Shown here: positions 28,432 to 44,043 of the stretch, piece after piece | Numbering within the stretch: the stretch's first letter is position 1 | Layout of the letters: each line of letters opens with the position of its first letter | NCBI RefSeq assembly: GCF_000772105.1 | Contig: NZ_CP009354.1 | Location: forward strand, 930,001-994,000 | DNA: 64,000 nucleotides | Reading direction: 5' to 3' | Source of the DNA: Vibrio tubiashii ATCC 19109 | GTDB lineage: Bacteria > Pseudomonadota > Gammaproteobacteria > Enterobacterales > Vibrionaceae | The notes under the pieces: model-generated | Database searches by the model: none | What the model was told of the DNA's origin: nothing | Seen by the model: only the letters and a program-made list of their open reading frames with translations | Program-made: the position numbers and the translations under genes

Positions 28432-28463
28432 AAACAAGCCGCTTGATGCGGCTTGTTTGGTTT
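28432..28463. terminator. Bidirectional terminator between epmC and the lipoprotein gene
   Basis: An 11-bp perfect stem (AAACAAGCCGC at 28432-28442 with GCGGCTTGTTT at 28448-28458) has A-rich sequence on one side and T-rich on the other. It can therefore serve epmC and the convergent gene at 28467. Confidence 0.82.
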
Positions 28464-28466
28464 CAG

Positions 28467-28976
28467 TTACTGGATAAGCCACTGAGTTTGAGGCTGGTTG
28501 TTGTGGTTGAGAGTGTACACAAGCGGCGCTGTATTGGGTTCCATTACCGATACAACCGCAATCAGGGACTCACAGTGATTAGGGACTTGTAGTTGATAGC
28601 TCCCTGTACCTGATTGTAGTGCTGCCTTAACCATGCACTTGCTGTAATCGACTGACTGTAAGTTACCTCCTGCGTTGTCACAGATGGATATATAAACCTG
28701 TGACGAGGCCAAATGGGGCAAGCTCACGTCCACATCCACTTTGTATACTGAGATCAGGCTATTGGCCGGATCAATCTGCAGCGTGCTGAGAGAGACAGGC
28801 GTACCGCTGCTTGCTGGTGCGGGTGTTGAAGAACCTGTTGAGCCAGCTCCCGTTGAACCTGAAGATCCTCCTTCACCGCCTCCTTCACCGCCTCCATCAC
28901 CACCTCCGCCGCCACAACCGTAGAGAGGAAGGATAAGAGCGAGTCCAAGTAGCATTGTTGTTTTTGAATTCCACAT
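28467..28976 (-). CDS. Small Gly-rich lipoprotein, partner of the LruC-domain gene
   Basis: I chose the start at 28976 (GGGAGAAAAG lies just upstream), giving 169 residues. The signal peptide ends in a lipobox (LILPLYGC, Cys21), so the product should be lipid-anchored. The mature N-terminus is a flexible Gly/Glu/Ser linker (GGGGGDGGGEGGGEGG and on to about residue 50), then a ~110-residue globular domain with three Cys (ISICDNAGGNLQ, YSKCMVKAAL, NHCESLIAV) that I do not recognise. The start lies 14 bp past the stop of the LruC-domain gene, so the two are almost certainly co-transcribed. Surface or periplasmic partnership with that protein is inferred from the arrangement only. Confidence 0.75.
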   Translation of the reverse strand: MWNSKTTMLLGLALILPLYGCGGGGGDGGGEGGGEGGSSGSTGAGSTGSSTPAPASSGTPVSLSTLQIDPANSLISVYKVDVDVSLPHLASSQVYISICDNAGGNLQSVDYSKCMVKAALQSGTGSYQLQVPNHCESLIAVVSVMEPNTAPLVYTLNHNNQPQTQWLIQ

Positions 28977-28989
28977 AATCTTTTCTCCC

Positions 28990-31125
28990 TTAGTCGACAT
29001 AAATTTTGCTGTTGTTCGGAATGGTGTACCAAGTCGGCTCTGTCAGTCCGGTTGTATCTTGAGCAAACTCTGCAAACTTCGAGTAGGCGTCTAAGATGTT
29101 CTGCTGCTCTAGCGGATGTTGCCACGTGGTTGGAATCTCAATGGCCCAAGGTAGACCGTTAGCATTGTGGTAATGAGTCTCACCATTCGATGCGTCTACG
29201 CCATTCGCCTTGTATCGCGAGTCAAACTTACTGGTAGGCGCTTGGTTTTTTAGATGGATTTCCAGAGCGCGCCCAGGGTAACCACCACTTAGCTGATATC
29301 CGACGTCACCGTAATAGTGACCGGGAGAGGCGAAAATGAATGGGTCGTAAGGGAAGCTTGGCATTGTTTCAGTATTGACCGCATTTTCTAACGAGAAGGT
29401 TAAGCTCCACGTCGGGCGATAAGTGGTCCCACAGTTCTCTTGGGTTCTGAACATGGTACAACCTTCCGCTTCACCCGATTCGGTGATATCCCACAAGTCT
29501 TGATGGATGATAAATACGGCATCGGTGGTATCGCTTTCCAAACTGCTGGAGTGAAGTGTATTGTTGACATAAAGCTGAACTGAGTCAGACTTGATGTCCT
29601 CGCGAGCGATACCTGGTAGTCGAATGGCAAAACCAGAGTGATAGTCGCCACCCAACGCAGCAACCTTGCCCTCAATTTTCATTCGTATAACCTGATTGTT
29701 GAGTTGGTATTCGGTGAATTTAACGTTCATTAAAACGTCATTCATATCGTAGTCACCAACGAGTGGGTATTGATCTTCGTAGGCAAAGGTAGTGAACCCG
29801 CCACCGCTTGGATAAACCTCAGTGACCACACCGCTTTCAGTAATATCCACGAGGTAATCTTCCACCTCCCCCGCCGGTACACCACCACTAGGGCCTATTC
29901 CCGAGGTATTTGATACACGAAAGCGTGCCCATGTTTCTCCTGCAACCGCCCATGTCGGTACTGAGAAGAAGAGGTCTCCAGTGTTGGCATCCACGGACTG
30001 ATCACTGATGATAATTTCGTTAGATTCAAATTCTCCATCGCGATCGAAGTCTATCCATGCGTTGAGAACCGAGTTATCCGTTGCACCAGAGACTGATGCA
30101 ATAATTTTACTGGTTTGGCCGACTTGAATCGGGACAGGGAACTGAATGCCGTCATCGTCATTACTGCCATCGGAAGTGTCATCACTGAGCGGGTAAGGGC
30201 TTCCATCGGTTTCACCGTCAACCAAAGCACCGAGCTTAAGGTCAGACATACCGTGTCTAGCACCTGATGAAGCAAAGGTGGTTTTGTAAGAATCTGGTGC
30301 GTCACCAAAGTCTGTGTACTCGCTAGGCTCGACAGGCGCTAAAGCACAGCGAGCGCCGTCATTCGAATTACTTGATGGACCATAAGCAAAGAACTCGGCC
30401 GTTGAGCTAGTGCCATTGATGGAGACTTTAAACACATAGCCATTGCTGTTGTTACTGGCATAGAAGTTACCATCAACGTCAAAGTAGACCGCGCCGAAAG
30501 TCAGGCGATAGCCAAGTACGTTTTTGTCGAGTAATTGGTTTAGTCGGGTTGAGGTACCTGCGCTGACATCAATTTGCCATAGATAGCCATTGGCATCGAT
30601 CGAGTAGGCTAATCCGTTATCTGGATGGAACGCTAAATCGTAGATGGAGGGGTTACCAAATTGACTTGGTGGAGAAGACAGCTCCATGACTAAGCTTTCT
30701 AAATCTATTCGATATAAGCCGTAGCTTGGTCGATAGCCGTACCAAGCGTTTTCATCGAGTGACACATCACCGACATAAATGGACGTTGGAGCCCCTGCAG
30801 GCTTGGTAATATTGAGTAGGGTTTTGGTAAAAGTTGAGTCAATGCGAGAAAGTGAGGCGACACCGTAGTCCCAACCATAGATAAAGTCATCGTGCTTGCT
30901 GTATCCAACGCCGTTGAGTTTATCCAAACCTAAGTTCGAATCTAAAGTGATGTAGCTACCGACATCGATGTTTACGCCGTAAGCGACTGGCGTACCGGTT
31001 GGGTTTTGAATTAAGAAAGCTTGTGTCGGACATTCTGAAAAAGGCGTTTCTGCCATAACCATTGATGAGCCAGTTAAAGCGACAGTGACCATAGCTATTT
31101 GAAGAGCGGTAGGTTTTATTTTCAT
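28990..31125 (-). CDS. Secreted LruC-domain protein with GEVED motif
   Basis: I chose the start MKIKPTALQ at 31125 (GGAAGAA just upstream), giving 711 residues with a signal peptide cleaved near residue 25 (GSSMVMA). Residues about 70-300 look like a propeller-type repeat region (DDFIYGWDYGVASLSRID, AFHPDNGLAYSIDANGYLWQ). Then come an Asp-rich, calcium-binding-like segment, a GEVED motif (GEVEDYL near 420) and a C-terminal LruC domain (about 445-705, marked by GDYDMNDVLMN). Such proteins are exported and probably surface-associated; no biochemical role is established to my knowledge. The gene precedes the Gly-rich lipoprotein in one operon and interrupts the otherwise conserved epmC-yfcL pair. 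Confidence 0.85.
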   Translation of the reverse strand: MKIKPTALQIAMVTVALTGSSMVMAETPFSECPTQAFLIQNPTGTPVAYGVNIDVGSYITLDSNLGLDKLNGVGYSKHDDFIYGWDYGVASLSRIDSTFTKTLLNITKPAGAPTSIYVGDVSLDENAWYGYRPSYGLYRIDLESLVMELSSPPSQFGNPSIYDLAFHPDNGLAYSIDANGYLWQIDVSAGTSTRLNQLLDKNVLGYRLTFGAVYFDVDGNFYASNNSNGYVFKVSINGTSSTAEFFAYGPSSNSNDGARCALAPVEPSEYTDFGDAPDSYKTTFASSGARHGMSDLKLGALVDGETDGSPYPLSDDTSDGSNDDDGIQFPVPIQVGQTSKIIASVSGATDNSVLNAWIDFDRDGEFESNEIIISDQSVDANTGDLFFSVPTWAVAGETWARFRVSNTSGIGPSGGVPAGEVEDYLVDITESGVVTEVYPSGGGFTTFAYEDQYPLVGDYDMNDVLMNVKFTEYQLNNQVIRMKIEGKVAALGGDYHSGFAIRLPGIAREDIKSDSVQLYVNNTLHSSSLESDTTDAVFIIHQDLWDITESGEAEGCTMFRTQENCGTTYRPTWSLTFSLENAVNTETMPSFPYDPFIFASPGHYYGDVGYQLSGGYPGRALEIHLKNQAPTSKFDSRYKANGVDASNGETHYHNANGLPWAIEIPTTWQHPLEQQNILDAYSKFAEFAQDTTGLTEPTWYTIPNNSKIYVD

Positions 31126-31282
31126 TGGTTCTTCCTCGCTGAACTTAGGTGAATATTTGAGGAAGTGCACAGGGCGTGCCATACGCGCAAGCCCTGCTAT
31201 GACTAGGGTTTGCGTTGGAATTCTCAATGTGAGAAGCTTGGCGTTCTTTTTGAGAAGCAAACTGATTAGGCGTTAACGCAAA

Positions 31283-31546
31283 ATGATTATTGAATTTGAA
31301 GAACAGCTGCTAGAGCTAATTGATGCACGTATTTCATCGGCATCGGATGATGAGTTATTTGCTGGTGGCTATCTACGTGGTCATATTTCTTTGTCAGCAG
31401 CAGCATGTGAAGAAGAAGGCATTAACGATGTAGAAACGTTGAAAGAGCGAATCCAAGCCAGCTTAGATGACGCACGCTCGGAATTGACGCCTGCTGACCG
31501 CACAATTGTCAATGACCTATGGATTGAGCTAGTCAACAACGCGTAA
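31283..31546 (+). CDS. yfcL: YfcL family protein
   Basis: An 87-residue acidic, helical cytoplasmic protein that matches the YfcL family, with IIEFEEQLLELIDARISSAS at the start and AGGYLRGHISLSAAACEEEG in the middle. Its function is unknown. Its neighbours mnmC, fabB and epmC are the same as in E. coli. A long perfect inverted repeat follows it. Confidence 0.88.
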   Translation: MIIEFEEQLLELIDARISSASDDELFAGGYLRGHISLSAAACEEEGINDVETLKERIQASLDDARSELTPADRTIVNDLWIELVNNA

Positions 31547-31573
31547 TCAGAAACGCACTAAATTATCTTAAAT

Positions 31574-31606
31574 AAGGGGTTGTTCGAATTTTTCGAACAA
31601 CCCCTT
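31574..31606. terminator. Long perfect hairpin after yfcL
   Basis: A 15-bp perfect stem (31574-31588 with 31592-31606; AAGGGGTTGTTCGAA and its complement) has a 3-nt loop. AAATTATTTA rather than a T run follows, so it may be a weak terminator or an mRNA-stabilising hairpin. Confidence 0.65.
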
Positions 31607-31685
31607 AAATTATTTATAGTTGTTGCTTTTCTGTTCAGTGATATTCTTCTAAGCACATATCGAGGAACGAATAGGAAATCAGATT

Positions 31686-32210
31686 ATGAAAATTGTAGCC
31701 TTTGGAGCATCAACCAGTTCAACATCCATCAACAAGACTTTAGCGACTTATGCAGCGAATCTCATTGAGGGTGCAGAAGTAACGATTCTCGATTTAAATG
31801 ACTACCAAGTCCCTATGTTTAGTGAAGATACAGAAAAAGAAATTGGTCAGGCAGAGGGAGCGAAAGCATTCTTAGCTGATTTAGCTCAAGCCGATGCGAT
31901 TGTTGTTTCTTTTGCTGAGCATAACGGATCTTACCCAGCGGCATACAAGAACCTATTCGATTGGTCGACGCGTATTGAGCGAAATGTGTTCCAAGAAAAA
32001 CCAGTCGTGTATTTAGCAACCTCTCCGGGCCCAGGTGGTGCGCAAACGGTACTTGCTGCTGCAACTGGCTCAGCACCTTATTTCGGCGCAGAGGTAAAGG
32101 CTTCTGTTTCCGTACCAAGCTTTTATGACAACTTCGATTTAGAATCGGGTCAGTTCCGCAATCAAGAGATTGCGCAGCAAGTAAAGCAAGCAGTGCAAAG
32201 CGTAGCTTAA
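31686..32210 (+). CDS. NAD(P)H-dependent FMN reductase family protein
   Basis: This 174-residue cytoplasmic flavodoxin-like protein belongs to the NADPH-dependent FMN reductase family (quinone, azo or chromate reductase relatives). Typical motifs are the phosphate-binding loop FGASTSSTSINKTLA at the N-terminus, the flavin-binding SFAEHNGSYPAAYKNLFDW, and TSPGPGGAQTVL. The physiological substrate is unknown. It is a single gene with a strong terminator shared with convergent mnmC. Confidence 0.88.
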   Translation: MKIVAFGASTSSTSINKTLATYAANLIEGAEVTILDLNDYQVPMFSEDTEKEIGQAEGAKAFLADLAQADAIVVSFAEHNGSYPAAYKNLFDWSTRIERNVFQEKPVVYLATSPGPGGAQTVLAAATGSAPYFGAEVKASVSVPSFYDNFDLESGQFRNQEIAQQVKQAVQSVA

Positions 32211-32226
32211 GTCTCTGAGAGATATA

Positions 32227-32267
32227 AAAACGCCGTCACCAGCGGAAAGTTGGTGACGGCGTTTTGT
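32227..32267. terminator. Bidirectional terminator between the FMN reductase and mnmC
   Basis: A 15-bp perfect stem (32227-32241 with 32251-32265, AAAACGCCGTCACCA and its complement) has T runs in both directions. It serves the two convergent genes. Confidence 0.93.
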
Positions 32268-32289
32268 TATCTAACTTATACGAGGAGAA

Positions 32290-34311
32290 TCAAAGCTCAG
32301 TAATCGCTTTGCCTTTGCGTAGTTTTCGAACCCACATACGGCTTGGATGAAGCTGTTCTAATACATCGATTGGCAAAGGTAACGGATCGCCACAAATCTG
32401 TGAGGCGAGAGTCTCTGCCAATAATGGCGCTGAGCTTAAGCCTCTAGAGCCCAACCCAAGCATACAAAATAGATTTGGATAACTTGGAACGTCTACCGCG
32501 TTTTTGGCAGGCTTCTTTTTGTGCAGTTCTGCATAGACTTGCTTAATCTGCTCTAACTGACCGACATTGCCAACAAAAGGTAGATGGTCTCGGCTTACGC
32601 AACGAATCCCCTGACGAGAAAGATTCCCTGAGGTATCAACTTGGTTCGGCCAGCTTGGGTTTGGTACACACTTGCGCAGTTTGTCGCCATTATCTTGCTG
32701 TGCGGCAGGGGCAAACTCGTAATCAAGGTGAGAACGGTCATAGCTGGCACCAATACAGTGGTGACCATTATTCGGGTTAACCGGAGTCATGTAGCCGTCA
32801 TAACACAGCACTGTTTTAAGCTGCTGTAAATCATCTGTGGTTGGAATATGGCTGACTTGTCCTTTCACCTGACCGAGAGGGATGTTTGCCGACTGTTCTA
32901 GTTGGTCAAACTGATGACCATTGGCAATCACAACACTTGAGTGAGTGAAGCTGTTATCACCAGATTTAAGAGTCCAAGTTTGCGACTCTTCGTTCCAAGT
33001 TAGAGTATCTATCTTGGTAGCAAAAGCCGTCTCGAACAATTCGCTTTTCTCTAGTTCGGCGATCAAACCTTGAGTTAGTTCAGCAGGACACAGCCAACCC
33101 CCTAGTGGATAGTGGACACTTTCCATATCAATAGGTAGGCCAATGGTTGAACTAGTCTGCTCTTGGTTTAAGCGATGAATAAGTTGGCTGTCGAAGTTAC
33201 CGTTTAACATCTTCTCTAGCTTAGTTTGTGACTTTTCATCCCACATCAGTTGAGTGACGCCGCACCAGTCGTGGTCGAATTTGATCTGCTCTGCCGCTTG
33301 CTCGACAAATTGTCTGGCAAAAAGGAAAGCCGGAGCGAAAACGCGAGATACCCCAGAGTGATCACCATTAAGCAGTGGATAAACAGCACCCTGACGATTG
33401 CCAGAAGCCCCTTGAGCTGGTTGAGCATCTTGGCAATATAACGCGACTTTTTTTCCGCGTCGCAGCAGGGTTTTAGCTAATGTCGCACTAGCAATACCGC
33501 CACCAATGATGGCAATAGACTCCGACTCAGATGAAGGTGTACGGGCAAACCAAGGTTTAAAATTGGTCTCAGCTTGGCGCTGTGTCAGGCTGCCGGCAAT
33601 CATATCTCGCTTGGTGCCGAAACCTTTGACCTTCTTCATTTCAAAGCCTGCTTCAATTAGGCCTCTACGCACAAAACCCGCCGCAGTGAAAGTCGCACAG
33701 GTACAATCTTGCTTGGCGAGCTTCGCCATGCCATTGAATAGATCCTGATTCCACATTTCAGGGTTCTTGCTTGGTGCAAAACCATCTAAGAACCAAGCAT
33801 CAACAAGACCTTGCTCAGCCACTGGCACTTTAGGCATGCAGTCTTTAATATCGCCAAACCACAGATCCAATGTGATAGTACCATCTTCAAGCACAATACG
33901 GTGACATTCAGGAACAGCAATGGGGTAGTGCTTTTGCAATTTTTCCGCATATTCAGCCAGCTCTGGCCAAGATTGATGCGCTTTAACCAGATCTTGTTGA
34001 CTGAGTGGATACTTCTCGAAGCTCACGAAATGGAGCTCTTTTAGTGGCGCATCTGGATGTTGCTGCTTAAATTGATCGAACCATTGCCATGCAGCTAGGA
34101 AATTCAACCCAGTACCAAAGCCAGTTTCAGCAATAACGAAACGGCGTTGGTCATACGTTTGCCATCTTAGCGGGAGATGATTTTGGTGTAGAAACACATA
34201 GCGGGTTTCTTCGAGGCCATTGACGTTAGAAAAGTAGACATCATCAAACTGATCTGAAACAGGCGTACCCGCATCGTTCCAGCCTAGTTGGGCATTAGTA
34301 ATCGAGGTCAT
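32290..34311 (-). CDS. mnmC: MnmC, bifunctional tRNA mnm5s2U biosynthesis enzyme
   Basis: MnmC performs the last steps in making 5-methylaminomethyl-2-thiouridine at the tRNA wobble position: an FAD-dependent demodification of the carboxymethyl group, then SAM-dependent methylation. I chose the start [15 protein letters not shown] at 34311, giving 673 residues, a normal length. The N-terminal methyltransferase domain (1-240) includes [17 protein letters not shown] and [17 protein letters not shown]; the C-terminal oxidase domain (about 260-673) opens with the dinucleotide-binding [19 protein letters not shown]. It is divergent from fabB, as in E. coli. Confidence 0.95.
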   Translation of the reverse strand: MTSITNAQLGWNDAGTPVSDQFDDVYFSNVNGLEETRYVFLHQNHLPLRWQTYDQRRFVIAETGFGTGLNFLAAWQWFDQFKQQHPDAPLKELHFVSFEKYPLSQQDLVKAHQSWPELAEYAEKLQKHYPIAVPECHRIVLEDGTITLDLWFGDIKDCMPKVPVAEQGLVDAWFLDGFAPSKNPEMWNQDLFNGMAKLAKQDCTCATFTAAGFVRRGLIEAGFEMKKVKGFGTKRDMIAGSLTQRQAETNFKPWFARTPSSESESIAIIGGGIASATLAKTLLRRGKKVALYCQDAQPAQGASGNRQGAVYPLLNGDHSGVSRVFAPAFLFARQFVEQAAEQIKFDHDWCGVTQLMWDEKSQTKLEKMLNGNFDSQLIHRLNQEQTSSTIGLPIDMESVHYPLGGWLCPAELTQGLIAELEKSELFETAFATKIDTLTWNEESQTWTLKSGDNSFTHSSVVIANGHQFDQLEQSANIPLGQVKGQVSHIPTTDDLQQLKTVLCYDGYMTPVNPNNGHHCIGASYDRSHLDYEFAPAAQQDNGDKLRKCVPNPSWPNQVDTSGNLSRQGIRCVSRDHLPFVGNVGQLEQIKQVYAELHKKKPAKNAVDVPSYPNLFCMLGLGSRGLSSAPLLAETLASQICGDPLPLPIDVLEQLHPSRMWVRKLRKGKAITEL

Positions 34312-34439
34312 AGTGTCGGAAATATGTGAATAAAAACGATAATATGATTGCAATTGTACGGTTTTAAGGGAAAGCTGACCACTTTTCCCCGCTATCTTAG
34401 TTATCATCTAGCGGATTTTTGAATTATAGGAATGTCATA

Positions 34440-35651
34440 ATGAAACGAGTCGTAATCACCGGTATGGGTATTGTTTCAAGTATCGGTAACAACGTCGAAG
34501 AAGTTTTAGCGTCTCTAAAAGCAGGTAAATCTGGTATTACTGCCTCTGAGCAGTTTAAAGAACAAGGTCTTCGTTCACAGGTATGGGGTGATCTAAAAAT
34601 CAACCCAGCAGAGCACATTGACCGTAAACAGATGCGCTTTATGGGTGATGCGGCTGCGTATGCATACCTATCAATGCAGCAAGCAATTGAAGACGCGGGT
34701 CTAACTGACGAGCAAGTTTCTAACGATCGCACAGGTATTGTTGCTGGTTCTGGTGGTGCATCTGCACTGAACCAAACTGTTGCGACAGACACAATGCGTG
34801 CGAAAGGCGTAAAACGTGTTGGTCCTTACATGGTTCCACGAACTATGTCTTCAACGGTTTCTGCATGTCTTGCAACGCCATTTAAAATTCGCGGCGTGAA
34901 CTACTCAATGAGTTCTGCATGTGCAACTTCTGCACACTGTATTGGCCACGCAATGGAGCTTATCCAGTTAGGCAAACAAGACATCGTATTCGCTGGTGGT
35001 GGTGAAGAGCTAGATTGGTCTCAAACTATGATGTTTGACGCAATGGGCGCACTATCAACTAAGTACAACGAAACACCAGACAAAGCGTCTCGTACTTATG
35101 ATGCAAACCGTGACGGTTTCGTTATCTCTGGCGGTGGCGGCATGATGGTTATCGAAGAGCTTGAGCACGCTCTAGCTCGTGGCGCAAAAATCTACGGTGA
35201 GATCGTTGGCTACGGCGCAACTTCTGACGGCTACGACATGGTAGCACCATCAGGTGAAGGCGCGATTCGTTGTATGAAGATGGCGATGCAAGATGTAGAC
35301 AGCATCGACTACGTAAACACGCACGGTACTTCTACACCTGTCGGTGACGTGAAAGAGCTAGGTGCTATCCAAGAGCTATTTGGTGACAACAGCCCAGCAA
35401 TTTCAGCAACTAAAGCGATGACAGGTCACGCGCTAGGTGCAGCAGGCGTTCACGAAGCAATTTACTCAACGCTAATGCTAGAAAACAGCTTTATCGCACC
35501 AAGCGTAAACGTTGAGACTCTAGATGACGCAGCACAAGGTCTAGATATCGTGACTGAGAAGCGTGACGCAGAGTTGACGACAGTAATGTCAAACAGTTTT
35601 GGTTTTGGTGGCACGAACGCTACGCTAGTTATCAAGAAATACCAAGGCTAA
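34440..35651 (+). CDS. fabB: Beta-ketoacyl-ACP synthase I
   Basis: FabB elongates acyl-ACP chains and is essential for unsaturated fatty acid synthesis. I chose the start [10 protein letters not shown] at 34440, with AGGAA 8 nt upstream, giving 403 residues. The thiolase-fold catalytic triad is present: Cys161 in [11 protein letters not shown], His in [14 protein letters not shown], and His in [14 protein letters not shown]. The [12 protein letters not shown] motif closes the protein. Codon use is strongly biased, consistent with high expression. A terminator follows. Confidence 0.97.
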   Translation: MKRVVITGMGIVSSIGNNVEEVLASLKAGKSGITASEQFKEQGLRSQVWGDLKINPAEHIDRKQMRFMGDAAAYAYLSMQQAIEDAGLTDEQVSNDRTGIVAGSGGASALNQTVATDTMRAKGVKRVGPYMVPRTMSSTVSACLATPFKIRGVNYSMSSACATSAHCIGHAMELIQLGKQDIVFAGGGEELDWSQTMMFDAMGALSTKYNETPDKASRTYDANRDGFVISGGGGMMVIEELEHALARGAKIYGEIVGYGATSDGYDMVAPSGEGAIRCMKMAMQDVDSIDYVNTHGTSTPVGDVKELGAIQELFGDNSPAISATKAMTGHALGAAGVHEAIYSTLMLENSFIAPSVNVETLDDAAQGLDIVTEKRDAELTTVMSNSFGFGGTNATLVIKKYQG

Positions 35652-35778
35652 CTGAATCTGCTCATTAGTGAGCAATCCAGTTTCCAGAGCTGACTAACCT
35701 TTAGCAATAAAGGTTAGTCTAACAGACGCAGACTTTAACCCATGGAGAGCGGGTTAAGATCCTTTTGTTCTGGACTAT

Positions 35779-35804
35779 TGCCCGGCCAAGTGCCGGGCAT
35801 TTTT
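35779..35804 (+). terminator. Rho-independent terminator after fabB
   Basis: An 8-bp stem (TGCCCGGC at 35779-35786, GCCGGGCA at 35792-35799) is followed by TTTTT. It lies about 130 bp past the fabB stop. Confidence 0.9.
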
Positions 35805-35811
35805 CTATCTA

Positions 35812-35856
35812 ATACCAATCGGAATTATGGGTGATCAGATAATTACTCGACACCGA
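35812..35856 (-). repeat. Terminal fragment of a MITE-like repeat (third copy)
   Basis: Read on the minus strand, this 45-bp piece (AATTATCTGATCACC, then CCGATTGGTAT) matches the right end of the element at 52962-53139. Only the end is present, so it is a relic or solo terminus. It lies between the fabB terminator and pdxB. Confidence 0.6.
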
Positions 35857-35906
35857 CTCACCTTTTTTGCACAATCAATGCCATTCAAAGCTAAACCGAT
35901 AAACCC

Positions 35907-37040
35907 ATGAAAATTCTTGTAGATGAAAATATGCCTTATGCTGAGCAGCTTTTTAGTCAGCTAGGTGAGGTTGTTTTAAAATCCGGTCGTACCTTGACCG
36001 CCGATGACTTAATCGATGTTGATGCGCTAATGATTCGCTCAGTGACTAAGGTTAACGCAGAGCTAATCGCTAAAGCGAACAAGCTAAAATTTGTCGGCAC
36101 AGCCACTGCGGGGATGGATCACGTCGATCAAGCGCTACTCAAAGAAAAAGGCATTTACTTTACCGCCGCACCGGGTTGTAACAAAGTAGGCGTCGCCGAA
36201 TATGCTTTCAGCGTGATGATGGTGCTTGCTCAGCAGCATGGCTTCTCCGTGTTTGATAAAACCGTGGGTATTATTGGTGCGGGCCAAGTGGGAAGCTATC
36301 TACAGAAATGCTTAGAAGGTATCGGCATTAATGTGTTGATCAACGATCCACCTAAACAAGCTGAAGGGGACACCCGTCAATTTACCCCTTTGCCTGAATT
36401 GTTAGAGCAAGCTGACATTATCACTCTACATACCCCTATCACGCGTGACGGTGAGCACCCAACCCATCACTTAATTGATCAAGCAGTGTTGGAAATGTTA
36501 CGCGGTGACCAAATTTTAATCAATGCGGCTCGTGGCCCAATTGTCGATAACGCTGCATTAAAAGCGCGCTTACAGAAGAATGATGGGTTCATCGCGGCAT
36601 TAGACGTATTTGAATTTGAGCCAGAGGTTGATATGGAGCTTCTGCCTCTGCTAGCATTCGCAACCCCTCATGTGGCAGGTTATGGCTTAGAGGGGAAGGC
36701 TCGCGGTACGACAATGATCTTCAATAGCTATTGTGAGTTTCTAAACAATGAATTACGTGCGCATGCCAGTGACTTGCTGCCCATTGCGCCAGTCCCACAG
36801 CTCAATTTAGACCGCGAGTGGGATGAAGCAACGCTGCACAACATCACGCAGCTAGTCTATGATGTGCGTAAAGATGACGCCTTATTCCGACGCGAAATCA
36901 GCAAACCTGGTTCGTTTGACCTGATGCGTAAAAACTATTGGGATCGTCGAGAGTACAGTGCAGTCACGTTAGTCGGTGGAGAGTCATGCAATCTATCCCC
37001 ACTAGCAAAACTAGGTTTTCAGGTTGAGGTAAGTCAATGA
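35907..37040 (+). CDS. pdxB: Erythronate-4-phosphate dehydrogenase
   Basis: PdxB oxidises 4-phosphoerythronate with NAD in the DXP-dependent pathway to pyridoxal 5'-phosphate. The 377-residue protein is a D-2-hydroxyacid dehydrogenase: N-terminal [19 protein letters not shown]-binding [13 protein letters not shown], the catalytic-region [14 protein letters not shown], and the PdxB-specific C-terminal extension ending [12 protein letters not shown]. It overlaps the asd start by 4 bp (ATGA), so the two are coupled. Confidence 0.96.
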   Translation: MKILVDENMPYAEQLFSQLGEVVLKSGRTLTADDLIDVDALMIRSVTKVNAELIAKANKLKFVGTATAGMDHVDQALLKEKGIYFTAAPGCNKVGVAEYAFSVMMVLAQQHGFSVFDKTVGIIGAGQVGSYLQKCLEGIGINVLINDPPKQAEGDTRQFTPLPELLEQADIITLHTPITRDGEHPTHHLIDQAVLEMLRGDQILINAARGPIVDNAALKARLQKNDGFIAALDVFEFEPEVDMELLPLLAFATPHVAGYGLEGKARGTTMIFNSYCEFLNNELRAHASDLLPIAPVPQLNLDREWDEATLHNITQLVYDVRKDDALFRREISKPGSFDLMRKNYWDRREYSAVTLVGGESCNLSPLAKLGFQVEVSQ

Positions 37041-38050
37041 GCCAACAATATAATGTTGCAGTTTTAGGCGCGACTGGTGCAGTCGGCGAAACAATTATCG
37101 AAGTGCTGCAAGAGCGCAAATTCCCAGTAGGTGAAATTTACCTTTTAGCCAGTGAGCGCAGTGAAGGTAAGACTTATCGCTTTAACGGTAAAACTGTTCG
37201 CGTTCAAAACGTAGAAGAGTTTGATTGGTCTCAAGCGCACATCGCCTTGTTCTCTGCAGGTGGTGAATTGTCTGCTAAATGGGCGCCAATCGCGGCAGAT
37301 GAAGGCGTTATCGTGATTGATAATACCTCACAGTTCCGCTACGAGTACGATATTCCGCTCGTGGTGCCTGAAGTGAACCCAGAAGCGATTGCCGAGTTCC
37401 GCAACCGTAACATCATCGCTAACCCAAACTGTTCAACAATTCAGATGTTGGTTGCCTTAAAACCAATTCACGATGCAGTGGGTATTGAGCGTATCAACGT
37501 ATCTACTTACCAGTCAGTGTCGGGCGCAGGTAAAGCGGGTATTGATGAATTAGCAGGTCAAACGGCAAAGCTGCTTAACGGCATGCCAGCAGAGAACGAA
37601 GAGTTCTCACAACAAATCGCGTTTAACTGTATTCCGCAAATCGATCAGTTCATGGAAAACGGTTATACCCGTGAAGAGATGAAGATGGTTTGGGAAACAC
37701 AGAAAATCTTCAACGATCCAGGTATTACTGTAAACCCTACCTGTGTTCGTGTACCTGTTTTCTATGGTCATGCGGAAGCAGTCCATCTAGAAACATGCGC
37801 TCCAATTGATGCGCAAGAAGTGATTAATCTTCTAGAGCAAACTGAAGGTATCGAAGTGTTCCACGGTGAAGATTTCCCAACACAAGTCCGCGATGCTGGC
37901 GGTAAAGATCACGTGATGGTAGGTCGTATCCGTAATGATATCAGTCATCATAGTGGTGTGAACCTGTGGGTAGTAGCAGACAACGTTCGTAAGGGGGCAG
38001 CAACTAACGCTGTTCAAATCGCCGAAGTACTGATTCGCGACTACTACTAG
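37037..38050 (+). CDS. asd: Aspartate-semialdehyde dehydrogenase (asd2-type)
   Basis: Asd reduces aspartyl phosphate to aspartate semialdehyde for lysine, threonine, methionine and diaminopimelate synthesis. The 337-residue protein has the nucleotide-binding [16 protein letters not shown], catalytic Cys132 in [10 protein letters not shown], and the C-terminal [18 protein letters not shown]. Many Vibrio have two ASADH forms; this looks like the shorter one. In enterics this position before truA and accD holds the inactive paralogue usg, but here the catalytic Cys is retained, so I call it an enzyme. Confidence 0.9.
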   Translation: MSQQYNVAVLGATGAVGETIIEVLQERKFPVGEIYLLASERSEGKTYRFNGKTVRVQNVEEFDWSQAHIALFSAGGELSAKWAPIAADEGVIVIDNTSQFRYEYDIPLVVPEVNPEAIAEFRNRNIIANPNCSTIQMLVALKPIHDAVGIERINVSTYQSVSGAGKAGIDELAGQTAKLLNGMPAENEEFSQQIAFNCIPQIDQFMENGYTREEMKMVWETQKIFNDPGITVNPTCVRVPVFYGHAEAVHLETCAPIDAQEVINLLEQTEGIEVFHGEDFPTQVRDAGGKDHVMVGRIRNDISHHSGVNLWVVADNVRKGAATNAVQIAEVLIRDYY

Positions 38051-38090
38051 GTCATCAGACACTAAGCTACTGCTGACAAATACCTAACTA

Positions 38091-38118
38091 AAGCCTCGCC
38101 ATTGTGTGAGGCTTTTTT
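38091..38118 (+). terminator. Rho-independent terminator after asd
   Basis: AAGCCTC (38091-38097) and GAGGCTT (38108-38114) form a 7-bp stem. A T run follows, 40 bp after the asd stop. Confidence 0.85.
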
Positions 38119-38268
38119 AATCGAATTTTGAAAAATTGTGTGAGATTAATGCGAATATGGCGCCGGACACACATTTTTTGCCTATCCACCTATAGTTTTG
38201 AGTGGTTTATCCGATATATTTAACAGATCATTGTCATTAATTTAATTGAGCACATAGCTGAGCCTTAT

Positions 38269-43920
<5,652 letters not shown>

Positions 43921-43942
43921 GTAATTCTAGATACAGAGCGAA

Positions 43943-43974
43943 AAGGGGGCTGTTGTTTAGCCCCCTTGTTTTTT
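43943..43974 (+). terminator. Rho-independent terminator after hubP
   Basis: AAGGGGGCT (43943-43951) and AGCCCCCTT (43959-43967) form a 9-bp GC-rich stem followed by GTTTTTT. It lies 22 bp past the hubP stop. Confidence 0.93.
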
Positions 43975-44043
43975 GGTATATACTGCCGCCCCCAAGATTT
44001 GGTCACCAGACCTTAGTAGCAACAATTCAACGAGAACATCCTG

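Noticed and set aside
31126..31260. Longer start for the LruC-domain protein
   Set aside because: It would bury the signal peptide behind 45 residues. The ATG at 31125 has a GGAAG site and a clean export signal.
37037..38050. Usg (inactive Asd paralogue) instead of an active enzyme
   Set aside because: The position matches enteric usg, but the catalytic NPNCST cysteine and the rest of the active-site motifs are intact.
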